The notes under the pieces were generated by a model. That model saw only the letters and a program-made list of their open reading frames with translations, did not search any database and had not been told where the DNA came from. A stretch of DNA of 64,000 bases from Bog-473 sp963840435 (GTDB taxonomy: Bacteria; Actinomycetota; Acidimicrobiia; Acidimicrobiales; RAAP-2). Of this stretch, positions 42,241 through 50,484 are shown in pieces. Within the stretch, counting starts at the first letter, position 1, and every line of letters begins with the position of its first letter. The position numbers were made by a program, and so were the translations under genes. The stretch covers positions 186,001 to 250,000 of the forward strand of contig CAWIYY010000010.1 in the NCBI GenBank assembly GCA_963840435.1, read 5' to 3'.

Positions 42241-43011
42241 TCACTTCTCCGAGACCTTCTCGGTGCCCTCCGAGGCCGGGATGTCGGGGTTGCAGACGTA
42301 GCGCACGTTGGTGATGGTGACATCGCATGCCGAGAAACTGGCGGACACCGGCAGGTACGGCACCAACCGGGCATCGCCCCAGGCTGCAGCGTCGAAGTGC
42401 AGCAGCGCCGGCTCGCCCCGGTCCGCCCGCCTGAACACGTACTCGCTGTCCACCTGCACGATGCGGGGCACCAGGACACCGTCCGGGCCGAGCGCGATGC
42501 GGGCCAAGTGCATCCCGGGCGGATACTGCACGTCGTGGCCGGTCACGGGCACCGGGTCCAAGAGCGAGACGTCGAGGATCGTCCCCGCCCCTCCCTCGTC
42601 GTCGCGAACCGAGCAATTGACGCGGTCGTGGAAACGCCGCAAGGCAATCGTGGCCGGCGAGACCCGGTACCCGTACGAACGGGCCAGTACCTCCGCCAGT
42701 GCCGGGTTGTCGCAGCGGGCGGACACGAGAAAGGCCCGCGGTCGAACGCCCGCCCTGGCCGTGAGCCGCAACTGGGCCAGGGCGAACGGTCCGAATGCAC
42801 TCTCCTTGGCCCGATAGACCAAGAAGCTGATGACCGGGGGGATTGTCGGGTTGAGCGCCGGCGGTACGAGGCTCTCGCGATCGGCGACACGCACCTCGTA
42901 GAGCACCTGGAGGATGTCGACATCGTCGACCTGCACCACCCGGTCGTCGAGGAGGACCTCGGGTGCGCCCTCCACCAGAGGCCGGATGTCGAGAGAGCCG
43001 GCCAGCGGCAT
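42241..43011 (-). CDS. Acetoacetate-decarboxylase-fold protein without the Schiff-base lysines
   Basis: This 256-residue protein (ATG 43011, TGATG overlap with the LLM stop) resembles the ADC superfamily: LNPTIPPVISFLVYRAKESAFGPFALAQLRL, ARCDNPALAEVLARSYGYRVSP, and VQYPPGMHLARIALGP. In true acetoacetate decarboxylase a GREvwGfPKK block supplies the catalytic Lys pair; here that position reads RSYGYRVSP without Lys. A decarboxylase reaction is therefore doubtful, and an aldolase-dehydratase or ligand-binding role is possible, as in other ADC-like families. It belongs to the LLM-ADC-lipocalin-kinase operon. Confidence 0.7.
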   Translation of the reverse strand: MPLAGSLDIRPLVEGAPEVLLDDRVVQVDDVDILQVLYEVRVADRESLVPPALNPTIPPVISFLVYRAKESAFGPFALAQLRLTARAGVRPRAFLVSARCDNPALAEVLARSYGYRVSPATIALRRFHDRVNCSVRDDEGGAGTILDVSLLDPVPVTGHDVQYPPGMHLARIALGPDGVLVPRIVQVDSEYVFRRADRGEPALLHFDAAAWGDARLVPYLPVSASFSACDVTITNVRYVCNPDIPASEGTEKVSEK

Positions 43012-44141
43012 CAGGCCACCCCCGCCGCAACCGGCCGCTGGGCCGACGCCGTCGCCGACGCCGGCACGTTCTTGAAGCGGGGCATGACTTCCTCGGCAAA
43101 CAGCCGCATGGAGTCGAGCACGTACTGCTGGGGCACGACCTCCATGAACTGGTGGATGAAGTTGATCCCGTCGAACCCGACGTTCTCCCAAGCGGCAATG
43201 GCGTCGGCCACGTCGTCCGGCGTCCCCATGGTGACGCCCTTGAAGGACTTCGCCGCGTCGCCGGGACTCCCCGATTCACGGCGCAGCGCCGGCAGCAACC
43301 CCTCGGACGGATAGGAGTGCGTCGGCAATACCTCTTTCGCCGACAAGAGCTGCGCCGCCATGTAGCTGAACATGGAGGCGATCTTCAACCCGTTCCGGCG
43401 CCCCTGGTCACCGTCCTCACAGCAGGACAAGAAGTTGACCGTCAGCACCTTCTCGTTCACGAACGCGCCCACCGGGTCACACGTCTGGATCCGACGCCGG
43501 TAGTTGGACACCTTCTTCTCCGAGTCGGCGAACCCACCAGGAGACAACCCGAGACACCCGAGACCACGGTCGGCCGCGTCGATCTCGGTGCCCGGCGAGG
43601 TGACCGCCACCCACATCGGGGGGTGGGGCTTCTGGAGCGGCTTGGGCAGCACCGCCCGCTCGGGCATGGAGAACATCCGCCCCTCCCACGAGAACCGTTC
43701 CTGCATCCACATCTGCGGAATCACCCGCACGAACTCGTCCCAGGTCTTCTTGGTCTCGTCCGGATCGGCCCCGAAGCCGCTCAGTTCGGGCCAGGTCGCA
43801 GAGCGTCCCGTCCCCAGTTCCAAACGCCCGCCCGAGATGATGTCGAGCACCGCCGCCCGCTCGGCCACCCGGATTGGGCTCTGGTACTGCGGCACGCACG
43901 CAATCACGCCGTGCCCGACCCGGATCCGTTTGGTCATGGTCGCCGCCGCCGACAAAAAGATGTCCGGACCCGAGCAGTGGGAGTACTCCTCGAGGAAGTG
44001 GTGCTCGACGGCCCAGACATAGTCGAACCCCAGCTCGTCGGCCAGACGCACCTGCTCGAGGGCGTTTTCGTAGACCTGGCGTTCCGAGTCCGGCGTCCAG
44101 GGACGGGGCACCGAGAGCTCCATGAACAAGCCGAATTCCAT
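43011..44141 (-). CDS. LLM class flavin/F420-dependent oxidoreductase
   Basis: This 376-residue bacterial luciferase-like monooxygenase starts at ATG 44141 with GGAGG upstream (MEFGLFMELSVPRP). Landmarks are ADELGFDYVWAVEHHFLEEYSH, VGHGVIACVPQYQSPIRVAERAAVLDIISGGRLELGTGRS and a C-terminal GTPDDVADAIAAWENVGFDGINF. The WAVEHHF block is typical of the luciferase alpha-like group that uses FMNH2 or F420. It is the first gene of a minus-strand operon of four overlapping genes and divergent from TetR at 44243, with an inverted repeat between them. Likely an oxygenase step; the substrate is unknown. Confidence 0.85.
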   Translation of the reverse strand: MEFGLFMELSVPRPWTPDSERQVYENALEQVRLADELGFDYVWAVEHHFLEEYSHCSGPDIFLSAAATMTKRIRVGHGVIACVPQYQSPIRVAERAAVLDIISGGRLELGTGRSATWPELSGFGADPDETKKTWDEFVRVIPQMWMQERFSWEGRMFSMPERAVLPKPLQKPHPPMWVAVTSPGTEIDAADRGLGCLGLSPGGFADSEKKVSNYRRRIQTCDPVGAFVNEKVLTVNFLSCCEDGDQGRRNGLKIASMFSYMAAQLLSAKEVLPTHSYPSEGLLPALRRESGSPGDAAKSFKGVTMGTPDDVADAIAAWENVGFDGINFIHQFMEVVPQQYVLDSMRLFAEEVMPRFKNVPASATASAQRPVAAGVA

Positions 44142-44173
44142 ACGGAGCCTCCTTGACCGGCCTTGCGCATTTG

Positions 44174-44187
44174 TTAATGAGGATTAA
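44174..44187. promoter_or_regulatory. Inverted repeat TTAAT-N4-ATTAA in divergent TetR promoter
   Basis: TTAAT (44174-44178) and ATTAA (44183-44187) are perfect complementary arms around GAGG in the only AT-rich stretch between the LLM gene (starts 44141, minus) and TetR gene (starts 44243, plus). This is the usual place for a TetR autoregulatory operator controlling both directions. Confidence 0.5.
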
Positions 44188-44242
44188 AATCTAAACATGG
44201 CAATAGGCGTACGTCAACGAGCCACTGGCGTTTTTGTGACTC

Positions 44243-44890
44243 ATGGCTAACATCCGTTTCCATGGCGAGCGCCTTGTGACCACCACCACGCCGGCCCGCC
44301 CCTCCAAGGGGGCACGCACCCGCGAGGCGATCATGGCGGCCGCCGCCGACCTGTTCCGGGAGCGTGGGTTTCGTGAGACGAGCCTGGCTGACATCGGTGC
44401 TGCGGCCGGGGTGAGCGGTCCTGCCATCTACCGCTACTTCAAGAGCAAAGGCGAGCTGCTGTCGGTTCTCATCGAGGAGGCCGCGCTCCTCTGGAGGGGA
44501 ACGGTCGACGAAGTGCTCAACGAGGACACGTCTCCGTTGGTGACGCTGGAGCGGCTCATCGACGCCGCGATCGAGTTGCAGCTGCGCAACGGGAACCTGC
44601 GCGACGTCTTCGTCCAGTCCTTCCGGTCCCTCGACGACGACGCCCGGCGCCGGGTGGCCCGCATCGAACGGGTACGCACGGCGGAGTGGGCACACGTGCT
44701 CCACGAGGTACGTCCCGGCCTCAGCGACGAGGAGGCCAGGGCGGCCGTGCACATGGTGGACGGGATGCTGCGCTCCGTCACCACGCTGGCGATGGACCGC
44801 GACGCGCTGGGCCGGGTGGCCAAGGACATGGTCTTCGGTGGGCTGCTCTCGGTCGGCATCACCCGCACGGCGGCCGAGATCTCGACGTGA
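44243..44890 (+). CDS. TetR family transcriptional regulator
   Basis: This regulator of up to 215 residues starts at ATG 44243; GTG 44276 is an alternative, since there is no clear ribosome-binding site for the first. The HTH is AAADLFRERGFRETSLADIGAAAGVSGPAIYRYFKSKGELL at about residues 34-75. The C-terminal domain includes RNGNLRDVFVQSFRSLDDDARRR. The divergent LLM operon and the downstream ACAD (GTGA overlap) suggest it controls both operons through the inverted repeat at 44174. The ligand is unknown. Confidence 0.87.
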   Translation: MANIRFHGERLVTTTTPARPSKGARTREAIMAAAADLFRERGFRETSLADIGAAAGVSGPAIYRYFKSKGELLSVLIEEAALLWRGTVDEVLNEDTSPLVTLERLIDAAIELQLRNGNLRDVFVQSFRSLDDDARRRVARIERVRTAEWAHVLHEVRPGLSDEEARAAVHMVDGMLRSVTTLAMDRDALGRVAKDMVFGGLLSVGITRTAAEIST

Positions 44891-46116
44891 GTCCCGACGA
44901 AGAGGAATTTCGTACGGAGGTGTTGACCTTCCTCCGCGCCACTCTGCCCCGTAAGGGCCAAAGGGGCCAGGGGCAGGGCCAAGACAAAGGAGGCGGCCCG
45001 GGCCAGGTCGACGGCCGCGGCATCCAGCGGGCGGTGACCTTCCAGCGTGCCCTGGCCGACGCCCGGCTGGCCGGCATCACCTGGCCGTCCGAATACGGAG
45101 GGCGAGGGCTGCCCGCGCGCTACCAGCGCATCTTCGACCAGGAGGCGCGGGCCTTCCAGGTGCCGCCCCGCTCGCTCGAAATCGGACTCGGCATGTGTGG
45201 ACCAACCGTCCTGGTCCACGGTAGCGAGGAGCAGAAGCGCGCCCTCGTTCCGTCGCTGCTGCGCGGCGAGCACGTGTGGTGCGAGCTCTTCAGCGAGCCC
45301 GGCGCCGGCTCGGACCTCTCGAGCGTCCAGACCCGGGCTCGTCGGGACGGCGACGAGTTCGTCGTCGACGGTCAGAAGGTCTGGACCTCGGGCGCGCAGC
45401 ACAGCGACTACGCGGCCTGCCTCACCCGGACCGACCCGAACCGTCCCAAGCGCGAGGGCATCACCATGCTGCTCGTCGACATGCACGCGCCCGGCATCAC
45501 CGTGCGCCCGTTGCGCCAGCTCACCGGCGAGTCCCACTTCAACGAGGTCTTCCTCGACGGCGTGCGCGTCCCCGTGGCCAACGTCCTCGGGCAGATCGAC
45601 GACGGGTGGCGGGTCGCCCGCACCATGCTCGCCTTCGAACGCCAGGCCCTGAGCGGCATCGGCTCGAGCGGCGGCTCCCGGGGCGGCTTCGACGCCCTGG
45701 TCGACGAGGCCAAGCGGCGCCGGGTGCACGAGCGGCCGGCCTTTCGCGATCGGTTGGTGCAGCTGCGCATTCAGCAGATGGTCCTGCGCTACCTGACCAC
45801 GTACCTCCAGCAAAAGGCGCGGGCCGGGAGCGACGACGCGACGGCGTCGATGCTCAAGCTGGCCATGGCCCAGCTGGTGCAGCAGTCCGGCCGCACCGTG
45901 GTCGAGATGGTCGGCCTGGACGCCACCGCCTGGCGGCCCGACGATCCGGACGGCGGGCGCTGGAGCTTCCAGCTGCTGAACTCGCTCTCGGCCTCGCTCG
46001 GCGGGGGCACCAACGAGATCGTCCGCAACGTCATCGCCGAGCGGGTTCTCGGTCTCCCCCGCGACGAAGAGGGAGACTTGATGCCGGCCGCGCCGGAGGC
46101 CGGCCGTGCCGGCTGA
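44887..46116 (+). CDS. Acyl-CoA dehydrogenase family protein
   Basis: The GTG at 44887 overlaps the TetR stop (GTGA). The 409-residue product has ACAD blocks ITWPSEYGGRGLP, CELFSEPGAGSDLSSVQTRA, GQKVWTSGAQHSDYAACLTRTDP and LGGGTNEIVRNVIAERVLGLPRD. The segment where many ACADs carry the catalytic Glu reads GLDATAWRPDDPDG, and no Glu is evident there. An N-terminal low-complexity insert (RKGQRGQGQGQDKGGG) is unusual. Together with the CoA transferase (overlapping by 11 bases) and LLM downstream, it would form a beta-oxidation-like module. The substrate is unknown. Confidence 0.86.
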   Translation: MSPDEEEFRTEVLTFLRATLPRKGQRGQGQGQDKGGGPGQVDGRGIQRAVTFQRALADARLAGITWPSEYGGRGLPARYQRIFDQEARAFQVPPRSLEIGLGMCGPTVLVHGSEEQKRALVPSLLRGEHVWCELFSEPGAGSDLSSVQTRARRDGDEFVVDGQKVWTSGAQHSDYAACLTRTDPNRPKREGITMLLVDMHAPGITVRPLRQLTGESHFNEVFLDGVRVPVANVLGQIDDGWRVARTMLAFERQALSGIGSSGGSRGGFDALVDEAKRRRVHERPAFRDRLVQLRIQQMVLRYLTTYLQQKARAGSDDATASMLKLAMAQLVQQSGRTVVEMVGLDATAWRPDDPDGGRWSFQLLNSLSASLGGGTNEIVRNVIAERVLGLPRDEEGDLMPAAPEAGRAG

Positions 46117-48245
46117 CCCCGTCCTCGAGGGGATCCGCGTGGTCGAGGTGGGCCAGTACGTGGCCGCGCCGCTGGCCGCGACGATCTTCGCCGACCTGGG
46201 CGCGGACGTGGTCAAGGTCGAGCGTCCGGGCGGCGACCCCCAGCGCGCCGACCCCGCCCGCTACGCCGCCTGGAACCGGGGCAAGCAGACGGTCGAGCTC
46301 GACCTGACGACGCCCGAAGGACGCCACCAGCTTGACGGGCTCCTGGAAGACGCAGACGTCCTGGTCGAGAACCTGCGGCCCGGCTCGCTCGAGCGCCTGT
46401 TCGGCCACCGCCTGCGCGAGGGCCGACCCCGCCTGGTCACCTGTTCCATCAGTGCCTGGGGCAGCAGCGGACCGTCACGCGACGACCCCGGCTGGGAGCC
46501 GCTGGTCCAGGCCAGGGCCGGCGTCCAGCAGGGCCTCTTCACCGGTGACGATCCGATCTGGATGCCCTTCCCCGTCGCCAGCGTGGCCGCCGCACTCCTG
46601 GCCACCATCGGCATCGGCGCCGCCCTGGTCAAGCGCGACGTCGACCGGGTACGGCCAGCACGTCGAGACCTCGCTGCTCGATGCGCTGCTGTTCCTCAAC
46701 GCCGCGCCCATCTTCCACCGCGAGGGGCGGCGGCCCAAGGTGACCCGCCAACGCAACTCGGTCATCCTGCGCCTCTACGACACGGCCGACGGTCGCTCCA
46801 TGATGGTCAACCTGAGCGGCACCGAACGCTGGCGCGAGCTCTGCCGCCTGCTCGACATCGACGACGGCGGGCTCGACTACGGCACGGCCGAAGGCCTGGC
46901 CAAGCTGTCCGACCGCGACTGGAACCGGGCCAAGCTGGCCGAGATCACCGACGCCTTCGCCGGCAAGACCGCGGCGGAGTGGGAAGCGGCCCTGGGCGAG
47001 CGACCGGCCGCCGTGGCCACGTGCAACTCGCTGGCCGAGTGGCTGGCGAGCGAGCAGGCCCGCGTCAACGAGCTGCTCGTCGAGACCGACGATCCGGCAC
47101 TCGGACGGGTGGCGCTGCTGGGTCCGCCGATTCGGATCGAGGCCGACCCGGGTGAGCGCCGGCCCGCACGGCGGCACGGAGGCGAGCAGGGCGCGCTGGC
47201 CGGGCACCGCATCGTCGACCTCTCGAGTTTCTGGGCCGGCCCGCTGGCCTCCCGCCTCCTGGCCGAGCTCGGTGCGGAGGTGGTCAAGGTCGAGCCGCCG
47301 GGCGGCGAGGGCGGGTTCCAGATGATGCCGGTGCTGCCCAACATCTACGTCGACGGCAACCGCTCCAAGCGCGGTCTCGTCCTCGACCTCAAGGACGCGG
47401 GCGACCGGGCCCGCCTGCGCGACCTCGTGGCCGCGTCCGACGTCGTCGTCGAGAACGCGATGGCCGGGGTCTGGGAGCGCCTCGGTCTCGACCAGGCCGC
47501 CCTGCGCGAGGTGAACCCGGGCCTCATTTACGCCCGAGCCAAGGGGTTCGGGATCGAGGGGCCGTTGGCCGGCCGCCCGTCGTTTGACTACGTCGTCCAG
47601 GCGGCCACCGGCATGGAGATGACCCAGGGCGGGAGCGCCGGGCCGCGCCCGGGCAACGTCGTGGTCAACGACTACGGCACCGGCCTGCTGCTGGCGGCCG
47701 GCGTGGTCTGCGCACTGCTGGGCCGGGCCCGCGGGAAGGCGGTGACCACGGTCGAGGCCTCCCTGGCCATGACGGCGACGCTCTACCAGGCGGGCGACGT
47801 GGCCACGCTGGCCGTGCACGGCGCACTCGGCGATCTCGTGGGCGACGAGGCGCGGGGCCCGTCGATCGGGCGACGCCTGTACCGGGCCAAGGACGGCTGG
47901 GTCACCGTGTACTGCGTCACCGAGGCGCAGGTGGTCGAGCTGGGCGCCGCCGTGGGAGCAGCCGCGCTGACGACGCCGGACGTGGCAACCGCGCTGGAGG
48001 TGCTGACGACGGCGGAAGTGCTGGCCCGGCTCCAGGAGGCAGGCGTGCCGGCGGCACCGAGCCTGCACCACTCGGCCGTGCCCGACGACCCACAGGTGGT
48101 GGCCCGGGACCTGCTCTGCCACTACGAGCATCCGGCCGCCGGCCGTTTCGTGCAGGTCGGCATCCCGCTGTCCCTCTCGGTCGACGCCCCGGCGGTGCGC
48201 GGTCCTGCGCCCACCCCGGCCCCGGTGCGCCGGATGCGGCGATGA
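46106..48245 (+). pseudogene. Double-domain CaiB/BaiF CoA transferase, interrupted by one extra base
   Basis: The start is GTG 46106. The first frame covers domain 1 up to GAALVKRDVD; removing one C at 46645/46646 restores DGYGQHVETSLLDALLFLNA and the second frame then runs to 48245. Domain 1 has Glu131 (PGWEPLVQARAG) where the family has Asp, while domain 2 keeps it (PSFDYVVQAATG). Domain 2 begins HRIVDLSSFWAGPLASRLLAELGAEVVKVEP. The total would be about 712 residues. Downstream LLM overlaps the stop (ATGA), so the locus looks maintained and the frameshift may be a sequence error. It is similar in plan to the gene at 28860. Confidence 0.82.
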
Positions 48246-49243
48246 GGATCGACGCAGGGCTCGGTGCCGAGCTGCCGCGGGTGGCGGATCGGGTCGGTGC
48301 GGCCGAGGCCGCCGGCTTGGATTGCGTCTGGGCGGCCGAGACCACCAACGATCCCTTCCTGTCGTTGACGCTGGCAGCCGAGCACTCGTCACGGGTGTCG
48401 CTGGGGACCGGGGTCGCCATCGCCTTTGCCCGCAATCCGATGAGCCTGGCCTACACCACGAACCAGCTCCAGGAGTTCTCGGGTGGGCGCGTCGTGCTCG
48501 GCCTGGGTTCGCAGGTGCGGCGGCACATCGAGCAGCGCTTCTCCATGACCTGGTCGAAGCCGGCGGCCCGGATGCGCGAGTACGTGCTGGCCCTGCGGGC
48601 CATCTGGGCCTCGTGGAACGACGGGGGTCCGGCCGGGTTCGAGGGCGAGTTCTACACCCACACCTTGATGACGCCGGTCTTCGCTCCACGAGCGCACGGC
48701 TTCGGGGCGCCCCGGGTCTTCCTGGCCGCGGTGGGCCCGCGCATGAACGAAGTGGCGGGCGAGGTGGCCGACGGCGTGCTCACCCACGGCATCTGCACCG
48801 GCCGCTACCTGCGCGAGGTGGCCCTGCCCGCAGTGGAACGGGGGCTGGCCCGCTCGGGACGGAGCCGAGCCGACATCGAGATCACGTGCCCGGGGTTCAT
48901 CTCGGTGGTGGAGGACCCCTCCAAGATGGAGAAGGCGCGCGACGCCATGCGGCGCCACGTCGGCTACTACGCCTCCACCCCGGCCTACCGACCCGTGCTC
49001 GACCTGCACGGCTGGGGCGACCTGCAGACCGAGCTCTACGCGTGCTCGAAGCAGGGGCGCTGGGACGACATGGCGCGCCTGGTGGACGACGAGGTGCTCG
49101 ACACGCTGACCATCGTGTGCGGGCCCGACCAGCTGGCGGGCCGGGTGGCCGAGCGCTACGGCGGGCTGGTCGACCGGATCAACGTGTCGTGGTGGCGGGC
49201 CGGGTGGTGGCCCGAGGTGGAGAAGGAGCTGCGCGCACTGTGA
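48242..49243 (+). CDS. F420-dependent LLM class oxidoreductase (TIGR03617-like)
   Basis: This 333-residue luciferase-like protein starts at ATG 48242, overlapping the CoA transferase stop (ATGA). It has VSLGTGVAIAFARNPMSLAY, LQEFSGGRVVLGLGSQVRRHIEQRF and RMREYVLALRAIW, closely matching the LLM at 1320. The C-terminus (GPDQLAGRVAERYGGLVDRINVSWW) is typical. F420H2 is the expected cofactor. Its stop overlaps the next gene's GTG (49240). Likely a redox step on a CoA thioester or aldehyde; the substrate is unknown. Confidence 0.85.
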   Translation: MRIDAGLGAELPRVADRVGAAEAAGLDCVWAAETTNDPFLSLTLAAEHSSRVSLGTGVAIAFARNPMSLAYTTNQLQEFSGGRVVLGLGSQVRRHIEQRFSMTWSKPAARMREYVLALRAIWASWNDGGPAGFEGEFYTHTLMTPVFAPRAHGFGAPRVFLAAVGPRMNEVAGEVADGVLTHGICTGRYLREVALPAVERGLARSGRSRADIEITCPGFISVVEDPSKMEKARDAMRRHVGYYASTPAYRPVLDLHGWGDLQTELYACSKQGRWDDMARLVDDEVLDTLTIVCGPDQLAGRVAERYGGLVDRINVSWWRAGWWPEVEKELRAL

Positions 49244-50484
49244 CGGTCGGCGGCTTCACGGCGCCGGGCTTCGAGCGGGTGGCCGAGGTCATGGCCGGCG
49301 GGGCGAGCGTGGTCGTGGGCGAAGGCGAGCGCAGGCGTGAACGAACGGCGGACTTCGGGGACGGGGGCGGCGCGTTCTGCGCCTTCGTGGACGGCGAGTG
49401 CGTTGTCGACCTCTGGACGGGATGGGCCGGCGTCGGGCGGCCGTGGGACGAGACGACCCGCGGCGTCATCATGTCGTCGACCAAGGGCATGACGACGCTG
49501 TGCGCGCACGTGCTCGAGGACCGGGGCGAGCTCGAGCTCGACGCACCCGTCGTGCGCTACTGGCCCGAGTTCGGGCAGGCCGGGAAACAGGCAACGTCGG
49601 TGCGCCAATTGCTCAGCCACCAGTCCGGCGCCATCGGGCTGCCGGGGTCCGATGCGCTGCTGGGCTGGGACGGCTCGGGCTGGGACGACACAGAGGCCAT
49701 CGCGGCCGGGGTGGCGGCGGGCGAGCCGGCCTGGGAGCCCGGCACCCGGCACGGCTACCACGGGGTGACCTTCGGCTGGCTCGTCGGCGAGCTGGTGCGA
49801 CGCATCAGCGGCGCCACGCTGGGTGAGTTCTTCGCGGCCGAGGTGGCGGAGCCGCTGGGGGCGGCCTGTTCCATCGGCACGCCCGGATCCTCGCTCAGCT
49901 CGGTGGCCACCGTCATGGAGTTCCCCGTGAAGCCCGGACAGGAGGGTGCGCTGGCCGCCATCGACCCGGCGTCGAAGTCCGGCCGCTCGGTGCTCGCCGG
50001 GGCGCACGGGAGCCTCTTCGCCGACGAGGACGGGCGACCCCGGTTCGCCGACTTCATGAATTCGCCCCGCGTGCTCCAGGCCGAGATCGGGGCGCTCGGG
50101 GCCACGGCGACGGCGCGCGGGTTGGCCCGGATCTACGCCGCACTGGCCTCCGGCGAAGAGGTGGTGTCGCGCTCCTCGATCGAGCGGTTCCGCATCGAAC
50201 AGGTCTGCGGGCGCGACGCCGTCATGGGTGTGCCCACGCGCTGGGCCGTCGGCTACTCGCTCGAACCGCCGACGGGCCTGCCTCCGATGCACGGTCCCAA
50301 CGAGGGCGCGTTCGGGCACATGGGTGCGGGTGGGCAGATCGGATTTGCCGACCCGACGGACCGGGTGGCCGTCGGCTTCGTGCGCAACCATCTGGAGAAC
50401 CAGGCGCTGCCGCTCATGGGCGCCTGCCTGGTCGACGTGCTCTACTCGTGCCGGGACAAAGGGGGCGCTGGTGTACGCAGCTGA
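49240..50484 (+). CDS. Serine hydrolase of the beta-lactamase/EstB family
   Basis: The GTG at 49240 overlaps the LLM stop. The 414-residue protein has the class C beta-lactamase-like Ser-x-x-Lys motif in IMSSTKGMTTL, the Tyr element in RHGYHGVTFGWLVGELVRR, and a C-terminal GHMGAGGQIGFADPTDRVAVGFV (KTG-like HMG). The pattern matches EstB-type esterases and other 'beta-lactamase domain' hydrolases common in lipid-degrading actinobacteria, not resistance enzymes. It would hydrolyse an ester or lactone. The acyl-CoA ligase GTG lies inside its 3' end (14-base overlap). Confidence 0.85.
   Translation: MTVGGFTAPGFERVAEVMAGGASVVVGEGERRRERTADFGDGGGAFCAFVDGECVVDLWTGWAGVGRPWDETTRGVIMSSTKGMTTLCAHVLEDRGELELDAPVVRYWPEFGQAGKQATSVRQLLSHQSGAIGLPGSDALLGWDGSGWDDTEAIAAGVAAGEPAWEPGTRHGYHGVTFGWLVGELVRRISGATLGEFFAAEVAEPLGAACSIGTPGSSLSSVATVMEFPVKPGQEGALAAIDPASKSGRSVLAGAHGSLFADEDGRPRFADFMNSPRVLQAEIGALGATATARGLARIYAALASGEEVVSRSSIERFRIEQVCGRDAVMGVPTRWAVGYSLEPPTGLPPMHGPNEGAFGHMGAGGQIGFADPTDRVAVGFVRNHLENQALPLMGACLVDVLYSCRDKGGAGVRS

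Noticed and set aside
46629..48689. 686-codon minus-strand open frame spanning the frameshift in the CoA transferase
   Set aside because: It has no protein family motifs, whereas the plus strand gives two convincing CoA transferase domains on either side of a one-base shift.
49240..50484. Beta-lactamase resistance gene
   Set aside because: It lacks a signal peptide and resembles EstB-type esterases embedded in an acyl-CoA operon.
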